This document shows, piece by piece, positions 7,649 through 12,465 of a stretch of DNA of 12,465 bases. This DNA comes from Hymenoscyphus infarciens. Taxonomy: Eukaryota; Ascomycota; Leotiomycetes; Helotiales; Helotiaceae. A program made the position numbers and the translations under genes. Within the stretch, counting starts at the first letter, position 1. Every line of letters begins with the position of its first letter. The DNA lies in NCBI GenBank assembly GCA_001414345.1, contig LLCB01000693.1, forward strand, positions 1-12,465, given 5' to 3'. Below the pieces are notes generated by a model, which worked only from the letters and a program-made list of their open reading frames with translations, was not told the origin of the DNA and searched no databases.

Positions 7649-8017
7649 ATGGTGGGGCGTGGCTTTCGTACCAGGGTCGCTCTTGCTAAACACAGTACGC
7701 TATATACAACTAGCTACGTAGTAGGCTTGGCGTACGCACGGGCCACCCCTACCTTCGACTTCGACTTCGACGACTTCGACGACTTCGATACTTCGACATC
7801 GACACTTCGACGACGACGACGACGACGACGACGACTCTCTCTCGCCATCGCATCGCATTCGTTACTCGGCATCGGGCCGCTTATCGGCATCGTAATCCAG
7901 GTCGTATTCGTCGCATTCGCTACCCCGGTCAATTCCACGTCGTCGAACAACATCGGCCAGTACAGGCACATTTCACGGTCGGACTTTCAGCAGAGCGAAT
8001 CAGAAGCCCCGGATTAG
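7649..8017 (+). CDS. Doubtful 122-codon low-complexity open frame in element core
   Basis: From the ATG at 7649 a frame runs 122 codons. The frame is open a little further upstream, but only from a GTG at 7631. Its centre is dictated by the simple repeats: a Phe-Asp-rich stretch from TTCGAC units, then Thr-Ser, then nine Arg from CGA triplets. No domain, signal peptide or membrane segment is convincing, although a weak hydrophobic patch follows the Arg run. The homologous stretches of copies L and M are broken by stops and length changes, as expected from RIP. The antisense strand is equally open because of the same repeats. I regard it as probably non-coding and list it only for completeness. 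Confidence 0.15.
   Translation: MVGRGFRTRVALAKHSTLYTTSYVVGLAYARATPTFDFDFDDFDDFDTSTSTLRRRRRRRRRLSLAIASHSLLGIGPLIGIVIQVVFVAFATPVNSTSSNNIGQYRHISRSDFQQSESEAPD
7753..7835 (+). repeat. TTCGAC / CGA simple repeat, copy C
   Basis: TTCGAC units mixed with GACTTCGAC come first, then an uninterrupted CGA triplet run at about 7808-7835. It is homologous to 410-497 in copy L but with different unit counts. It creates the Asp/Phe and Arg runs in the overlapping open frame. Confidence 0.9.
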
Positions 8018-8138
8018 TTACCTAGCGAATCAGAAGCATCGGATTTGTCATCAACGTCATCGCTGTCGCTGTCGCTTTTACAGTACGTACTGTTTCCACC
8101 CTTACTTCCTGAACTGACGTACGTGCCTTATAGATTCC

Positions 8139-8164
8139 GACCGACCGACCGACCGACCGACCGA
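8139..8164 (+). repeat. CCGA tetranucleotide array, copy C
   Basis: About six CCGA units are uninterrupted here. In copy L the homologous array is mixed CCGA/CTAA, and in copy M it is all CTAA. This makes it the ancestral state in the RIP series. Confidence 0.9.
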
Positions 8165-8169
8165 TCCAA

Positions 8170-8206
8170 CCAATCACAGTGTGGCATACATACATGGATG
8201 ACGTCA
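8170..8206 (+). promoter_or_regulatory. CCAAT motif followed by CRE-like TGACGTCA
   Basis: CCAATCA starts at 8170, and the palindrome TGACGTCA lies at 8199-8206, 25 bases after the CCAAT. In copy L the CCAAT is intact (818-822) and the palindrome has become TAACGTCA (847-854). This spacing and order look promoter-like, but no gene start follows within the element, so function is unproven. Confidence 0.3.
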
Positions 8207-8212
8207 TTTGAG

Positions 8213-8272
8213 TCGGTGGAACAATCGGTGGAATAATCGGTGGAATTGGTGGAATTAGTGGAATTGGTGGAA
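8213..8272 (+). repeat. TCGGTGGAA short tandem array, copy C
   Basis: Six units of TCGGTGGAA, TTGGTGGAA or TTAGTGGAA type occur with 9-12 bp spacing and end in GCAGGACT. The array is conserved in position in all three complete cores. It ends about 60 bases before the right-hand CACGTG palindrome. Confidence 0.85.
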
Positions 8273-8343
8273 GCAGGACTTGGGCATTCAGGCATGTTAC
8301 GTAAGAGCAGTGTAGCTACGTAATATACGCCTGATCACGTGAT

Positions 8344-8853
8344 TTCAAATTCAAGTCCTTTTTTCAAGCTCTTTTTCAAGCTCTTTTATTCTTAATTCTT
8401 TTTCAGTACTAGCCTGAAACTAGCTCTGACCTTGTTCTGAACTAGTTCTGAACCAGTTCTGAACTAGTTCCGAACTAGTTCGGAACTATTCATACAAAGT
8501 CGACTCTGGATCAGATGCGTTCAAGGTGTTATGGATTAAGAAACTGATTTGGCTCTCTTTCAGACCTAGCTCTAAATCGGTTCCGAAGCGGCTCCGAACG
8601 GCTCCGAACTAGTGGAACCTCTCTGAACTGGCTCTGAACCGGTTCCAAACCGGCTCCGAATTAGTAGAACCTGTCTGAACTAGCTCCGAACCAGTTCCGA
8701 ACCGGTTCTAAATCGGTTCTGAATCGGTTCCGAACTAATAGAACTACTCTGATACTAATCCGACCCTAGGTCGACCTTAATTCAAACCGGAGTCGAATCG
8801 GAGTCAAATCGGAGTCGAATTAGTGTTGAGCAAATAGCGGTTCGGCAGTACAG
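8344..8853 (+). repeat. GAAC/GTTC-rich right subterminal region and A-type TIR of copy C
   Basis: The region starts with TTTTTCAAGCTC repeats. Five exact-period 11-bp units of GTTCTGAACTA type follow at 8434-8488, each containing the palindrome GAACTAGTTC across unit joints. Looser words (CCGGTTCCGAAC, GGCTCCGAAC, CTCTGAACTGG) reach about 8740, then CCGGAGTCGAAT words (about 8785-8820). The A-type TIR closes it at 8853. The same GGTTCCGAACC vocabulary occurs in the left subterminal 101-bp array, so both ends carry related sites, as expected if they were bound by a transposase (inference). Confidence 0.75.
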
Positions 8854-8855
8854 TA

Positions 8856-9760
8856 ATTATACTATATAAGCTATAAGTTTTAGTTAGTAAGAATGACTTT
8901 TTTAGTTAATAGTAAGCTTACTATTATAAAAGTAATATTCTAAGAAGAGAGATAAAGATAGATAAAGAGAAAATAAAGCTAATATAGCTAGTATAATAGA
9001 AGTAGTATTCTATCTACTAACTAAGCTTATAACTATAGCAAATATAGACGTTATACTTAGTATTAAGAGTATAAAATAAGTAAAGTAAGATTAAAATAGA
9101 TACTTAATTCCTTAGAACTATAGAGAAGAGTATAAGACTTTAAATACTATACTTCTTACTTAAAAGATAAGATTATTAGGTAATTCTTTATCTAACTTAT
9201 CTTTGTCTTATAATATAAGAGTATACTATTTTATTAATATATAAAAGTAGACTATAATAAATTAATATATAATCTACTCTTAATATAATCCTTAATAGTC
9301 TTACTTTTAAAAAGAGTAGAAATAAATCCTAGAATATAAAGAAGTATATATAAAAAGAGTAGAAAGATACTAGTAAATAATAGATAAATTACGCTTATTA
9401 AAAAGAGCTACTTCTTATATAAGTTCTTACTACTAGCTTAAATAAAGAATAATACTTTAAGTTTAAAAGATCTCTCTTTTATTATAAGAACTAAGATTCT
9501 AGATAAATTCTTACTTTTATAATATTACTAGTTAAGAAAAGTATTAATAATTAAGTAAAGAAGATTAAAAAGGCTATATATAATCTTAATAATAAAGTTA
9601 ATATATTTATAGATTAATATTCTTAGCTAAGACTATTCTTATAATTAGTATAAGATATTTAAATAAGTAACTTAGTAGATATAGAGAAAGTATATTATAA
9701 AGCTATTAAGAGTTTACTTATAAAAACTTAATAATTAGTATTATATAAGAGCTAAACTCT
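8856..9760. other. AT-rich RIP-mutated sequence, no recognisable element
   Basis: This is the right flank of copy C. It follows (minus strand) the Copia integrase remnant and could be the integrase-RT spacer and RT of that element, but I found no RT landmark. It could also be the other half of the sequence at 6066-6819, split by copy C. There is no convincing frame, repeat or RNA. Confidence 0.4.
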
Positions 9761-10450
9761 TAATACTAATAGTAAGTATAATTATAAGATCTTTTATATA
9801 TGAAATTTCCTTTACTAATATATATTTAAGTAATATAGTCTCTTTTCTAAGCTTAATATATAAGATTAGTAACTTAATTAATATAAGTACTTAAGTAATT
9901 TCTAAAATACTAAGAGATATATAATATTTTACTACTTTTAATAAGTATAATCTAATAACTCTTTAGCTAAATATATTAGCTTTAATTACTCTTACTTTTA
10001 TCTAAACTAAATTAGCTAGTAAGAGATTAATAAAGTATTCTTTTAGATTAGCTTAATCTAGTAGAGCTCTTATACTTGCTTTAGTAGTTTAGATAGCTCT
10101 CTTAGCTAGTCTATTTTAATATAATAACGTAATTATTATAGATTATCTTTTAGTACTTATATTAACTTACTATTCTTTTGTAACTTTTAAGAGTTCTAGT
10201 ACGTTATTAGTTTAAATACTCTTAATCTTTCTTTTAGTTTAGTTTTTAATATAGCTTTTCTATTATAGAAGTATTTTATAAAACTTCTTTTTTATCTTTA
10301 GTAGAAAGACTTAGTTTTATTAAAAGAATATATTAATAATTAATAAGATTTATTAGTTATCTTATATTATTATTAGAAAAGAGCTAGTAATCTTAAACTA
10401 GTTTTAGCTTAGAATCATCTCTATTAATATAGCTAGTTCTTTTAGAAACT
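9760..10450 (-). pseudogene. Ty1/Copia integrase remnant
   Basis: Minus-strand reading with TAA/TAG taken as Gln/Trp shows a Copia integrase core. TNNVLEL lies at 10191-10211 (the TDNG.E box, Asp changed to Asn). About 34 residues later comes Y[stop]NRLAKRAI[stop]TT at 10083-10121 (P.QNG.AERAIQTT, with the catalytic Glu changed to Lys), then KASIRALL. The spacing matches the D-x35-E arrangement of the family, one residue short. The AIQTTEASIRALL-type run is one I associate with fungal Copia elements. Further C-terminal is a weaker RKETILLKYI stretch, like the (G)RE.ILLGY motif. Upstream integrase sequence to about 10450 is poorly resolved. All three acidic residues that can be judged or expected suggest a dead enzyme. 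Confidence 0.75.
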
Positions 10451-10849
10451 TGTTTTAAAGCTTAGTAAGTATTTATACTTTATAGATATTTAGGTTTTTT
10501 AGGTTTTTAATTCTTTTTCAAAGAGTAGTAATATAATATAGAGTTATAATCTTCTTTAAACTAAGATATATAAACCTCTAGTAGTACTTAAGATACTAAG
10601 CTTTATTAGTTTCTATTATAGCTTTATTTTTAGACTTATATTAGTTATAGTAATTACTTTCTACTATCTTTTTAGTAAATAGAGTAGTTTCTTTATATTT
10701 ATTTAGAATATTTATAATACTATAAAGACTATCTTATATTTTAGTACTAACTAGCTTTTAGTCTCTATTTATTATATATATCTTAGTTTAGTTATAGTTT
10801 ATAAAGTAATAGTAAATCACGTAAGAAGTAAAAGATGAAAAAGAATTAA
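10451..10849. other. AT-rich degraded sequence between Copia fragments
   Basis: This probably includes the upstream part of the integrase-bearing Copia copy (gag-pre-integrase region, right of 10450) and its junction with the other Copia fragment. No histidine/cysteine zinc motif could be confirmed. A lightly mutated patch (TAGGTTTTTTAGGTTTTTAATTC) lies at about 10490-10512. Confidence 0.35.
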
Positions 10850-11167
10850 TTAACTTAAATAAAAACTAAGAAGCTATCTACTTTATATATATATATAGGC
10901 TATATCTAGCTTTCTAGTCTAATACTAGTATAGCTCTAAGTCTAAAACTATAGATATAACTAATCTATTAGATAGTGTTAATCTATATACTTGAATAGTA
11001 TTTAGTCTATTAGATAGTATTAATCTATATTCGATATTATTTAGTCTATTAGATACTAGTAATCTATATTAGATACTATTTATCTAGGCTAGATATTATC
11101 GATCTAGAGATATTATACTATACTAGTATAATTAAGTACTAGTATAAGTGCTTATTATATACTAATA
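10850..11167 (-). repeat. Possible 3' LTR of the RT/RNase H Copia fragment
   Basis: On the minus strand the RNase H frame ends at 11285. About 110 bases later comes a purine run, AAGAGAGCG, directly followed by TATTAGTATATAATAAGC, consistent with a polypurine tract followed by an LTR start originally TG. The far end is a guess near 10850, and no second LTR is in the window to compare. An internal tandem repeat (10962-11090) would lie in U3. Confidence 0.35.
10962..11090. repeat. 39-42 bp tandem repeat, about three units
   Basis: TCTATTAGATA starts at about 10964, 11006 and 11045. Each unit continues with AATCTATAT and a variable GATACTATT-like end. It lies within the candidate LTR. Units differ by substitutions typical of RIP plus small length changes. 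Confidence 0.75.
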
Positions 11168-11284
11168 CGCTCTCTTAATAAGTACTTCTATTTAAGTTAT
11201 TTTAATACGTTAGCTAAGAGTATTAATCTTTTAGTTTTTATATATTAGTATATAACTTATTATTCTTAATTATATAAGGAATTA

Positions 11285-12204
11285 TTAGAATTTTGTTTTA
11301 TTAAATACTTTAGTAAAGCTATTTACTTTTTAATCTATTAATTTTATATATATTAGATCTATTATTCCTTTAACTAATAAGTCTCTTATATAGTAGTATT
11401 TAATAACTATATACTTTATTCTTTTATAATATTTAGAGTTATAGCCTAATTTTAGAGCTTCTTTATTATTAGTATATAAACCGAATTTCTTTTATTTATA
11501 AAAACCTAGTTCTTTAACTAAGGCTATTATATAAATAGATTCTTTTAAAGCTATATTTATAGCTATATATTTAGCTTTAGTTATAGATTAAGCTATAATG
11601 CTTTATAGCTTAGAACGCTATAGAATTAGTTCTTTAGCTAAGTAAAAAATATATCTAGTAGTTAATTTAGTACTATTAATATCGCTAGCGTAATCAGAGT
11701 CGTAAAAGCCGCTTATAAAATAGCTAGATATGTCTTTTATTATATATATAATATAGTAGTAAATAGTTGTTTTTAGATATCTTAATATATACTTAGCTAC
11801 TATAAAGTACTCTTTAAAAGAGTTTAATATATATCTTAATAATATAATAGTAGTATAGGCAATATCTAGCCTAGTATAAATAAAGATATATATAATAGAT
11901 AGCTGATTATTACTTAAAATAGTCTAGTATTTTCTAGACTAGCTTAAAGTTAATTTAGTATTAATTTAATCTTAGAATCTATTAGTATATAGATAGAATT
12001 ATAATTAAGAAGATTATACTTATTTAATATTTTGAATATATATTCTTAGCTTAGTTTTAGCTATTTATTTTCTCTAATAATAGCTATGCCTAGGTAGTCT
12101 TTAATAAGACCTAAGTTTTTAATATTAAAGTATTTCTTAAGTTTATTTATAAGACTTTTAATAACTTCTTCTATAAGTCTAATTATTACTAAGTTATCTA
12201 TATA
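11285..12204 (-). pseudogene. Ty1/Copia reverse transcriptase C-terminus and RNase H, interrupted at YVDD
   Basis: The minus-strand frame begins exactly at the copy R boundary with YIDN at 12193-12204, the YVDD catalytic box with the second Asp changed to Asn. It continues with KNLGLIKDYLGI (the DLG...(F/Y)LGIEI connection). RNase H follows: FYDSDYASDIN at 11675-11707 (YSDADWAGD), KAKYIAI at about 11558-11582 (TEAEYIAL, both Glu now Lys), TNNKEA (DNQSA), YYIRDLLVKGIIDL, and VNSFTKVFNKTKF ending in TAA at 11285. Order and spacing fit a Copia pol 3' end. Gln codons are stops throughout. Gag, protease, integrase and the RT N-terminus of this copy must lie beyond copy R, right of the window. Confidence 0.88.
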
Positions 12205-12465
12205 CTTATATGCCCTCTACTAGGGTTTTAAGCTAGTATTAACTTAGACTTAATACTGGTTTAATACTAGTTTAAGATATTATTTATTTCTTAAAGTAGC
12301 GCTAATACGTTTTATAAAACGATTTAAAGTAATTTAACCTAATTTATAAAACGATTTAAAATTATAAACTAACTTATAATCTAGCTCTTAACTTAGTTTA
12401 AAAAATATGTCTAAAATAAAGTACTTAGAAGAAAAAATAAAAAGTCTAGAGAGAGTGTTTTTTTT
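12205..12465 (+). mobile_element. Copy R of the TIR transposon (3' part outside window)
   Basis: This starts with the B-type TIR, CTTATATGCCCTCTACTAGG followed by GTTTTAAGC, next to TA at 12203-12204. It continues through AACTTAGACTTAATACTGGTTT, two ATCGTTTTATAA-type units (inverted, about 12310-12360) and into the conserved purine/poly-T box at 12421-12465, where the window stops. It matches 3500-3841 of copy M as an inverted repeat with only scattered C/T and G/A differences, apart from the shorter tandem array. It is inserted in the YVDD box of a Copia RT. Its core should follow immediately to the right. Confidence 0.85.
12421..12465 (+). repeat. Conserved purine/poly-T box, copy R (cut by window)
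   Basis: AGTACTTAGAAG, an A tract, AGTCTAGAGAGAGTG and a T run are the same as in the other three copies, and the window ends inside the T run. In sequence it is closest to copy C, with AAAAAATAAAAAG in the purine part. Confidence 0.8.

Larger units (their letters stand above)
7626..8343 (+). repeat. CACGTG-bounded core of copy C
   Basis: The core runs from GTCACGTGAC (7626-7635) to ATCACGTGAT (8334-8343). Its order is the TTCGAC/CGA run, a less repetitive middle, the CCGA array, CCAAT, TGACGTCA, the TCGGTGGAA array, then GTAGCTACGTAATATACGC before the second palindrome. Because this copy is least mutated, it is the best proxy for the family's ancestral core. The CACGTG, CCAAT and TGACGTCA words are established targets of bHLH, HAP/CBF and bZIP factors respectively. 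Whether they act here is unknown. Confidence 0.75.
6822..8853 (+). mobile_element. Copy C of the TIR transposon, complete and least RIP-mutated
   Basis: This is a complete element of about 2.03 kb with TA on each side (6820-6821 and 8854-8855). The left end (CGTATATGCCTACTCGC...) is a diverged B-type TIR. The right end read inward (CTGTACTGCCGAACCGC...TTGCTCAACAC) is a diverged A-type TIR, sharing the TRCTGCC/TATGCC and CGC.TTT.CTCAA patterns. The interior holds a 101-bp tandem array, the conserved box, the core and GAAC/GTTC-rich right subterminal repeats. Unlike its surroundings it keeps many CpA, TpG and CpG sites, so it is a later arrival or escaped most RIP. It is longer than copy M mainly because of different subterminal repeats. 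No transposase is present. Confidence 0.75.

Noticed and set aside
7714..7971. 85-codon minus-strand open frame with a long Arg run and Ser-Lys repeats
   Set aside because: It is the antisense reading of the TTCGAC/CGA simple repeats in the element core and is not kept in the other copies.
8022..8236. Overlapping 61- and 63-codon open frames on opposite strands
   Set aside because: They cover the CCGA array and flanking low-complexity sequence, show no domain, and are broken in copies L and M.

Overview
The window looks like a transposon graveyard from a filamentous ascomycete (Pezizomycotina) genome with strong repeat-induced point mutation (RIP). Nearly all of it is AT-rich and dominated by TpA, with CpA and TpG scarce while CpT/CpC survive. 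Degraded retroelement frames are broken almost only at TAA/TAG codons where Gln (CAA/CAG) or Trp is expected, and acidic residues read as Lys or Asn (G to A). I see no intact cellular gene, rRNA, tRNA or CRISPR. The species cannot be named from the sequence.

The organising feature is a family of non-coding DNA transposons that I define here by their ends. Each copy has related but unequal terminal inverted repeats. One end ('B') starts CTTATATGCC and the other ('A') starts CTTTACTGCC; both lead into a (T)AGGGTTTTAAG-like block, and each visible end abuts a TA dinucleotide. Four copies are visible: L (left, cut by the window edge, ends at 1403), M (2183-3841, inverted), C (6822-8853, the least mutated) and R (12205 to the window end, cut). 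Inside each complete copy lie subterminal tandem repeats, a conserved ~50-bp purine/poly-T box, and a ~730-bp core bounded by CACGTG palindromes and full of simple repeats.

Layout: 1-1403 copy L; 1406-2180 minus-strand Tad1/I-like LINE piece (end of endonuclease plus linker toward the RT); 2183-3841 copy M; 3844 to about 4385 the N-terminal half of the same LINE endonuclease, followed rightward by probable ORF1 and 5' sequence to about 6046; 6066-6819 AT-rich sequence of unknown origin; 6822-8853 copy C; 8856 to about 9760 unassigned AT-rich sequence; about 9760-10450 a minus-strand Ty1/Copia integrase remnant; about 10850-11167 a possible LTR; 11285-12204 a minus-strand Copia RT C-terminal part plus RNase H; 12205-12465 copy R.

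History read from the sequence: one LINE was hit twice by the TIR element, in opposite orientations, at TA sites 775 bp apart. This made the large inverted repeat covering the first 3.5 kb. A Copia element was hit at its YVDD box by copy R. Removing copy M and one TA rejoins the LINE endonuclease in frame. The copies then accumulated RIP to different degrees, C least, L intermediate, M most. Nothing here looks translated today; the interest is in the TIR family, its repeat-rich interior and the natural RIP series.
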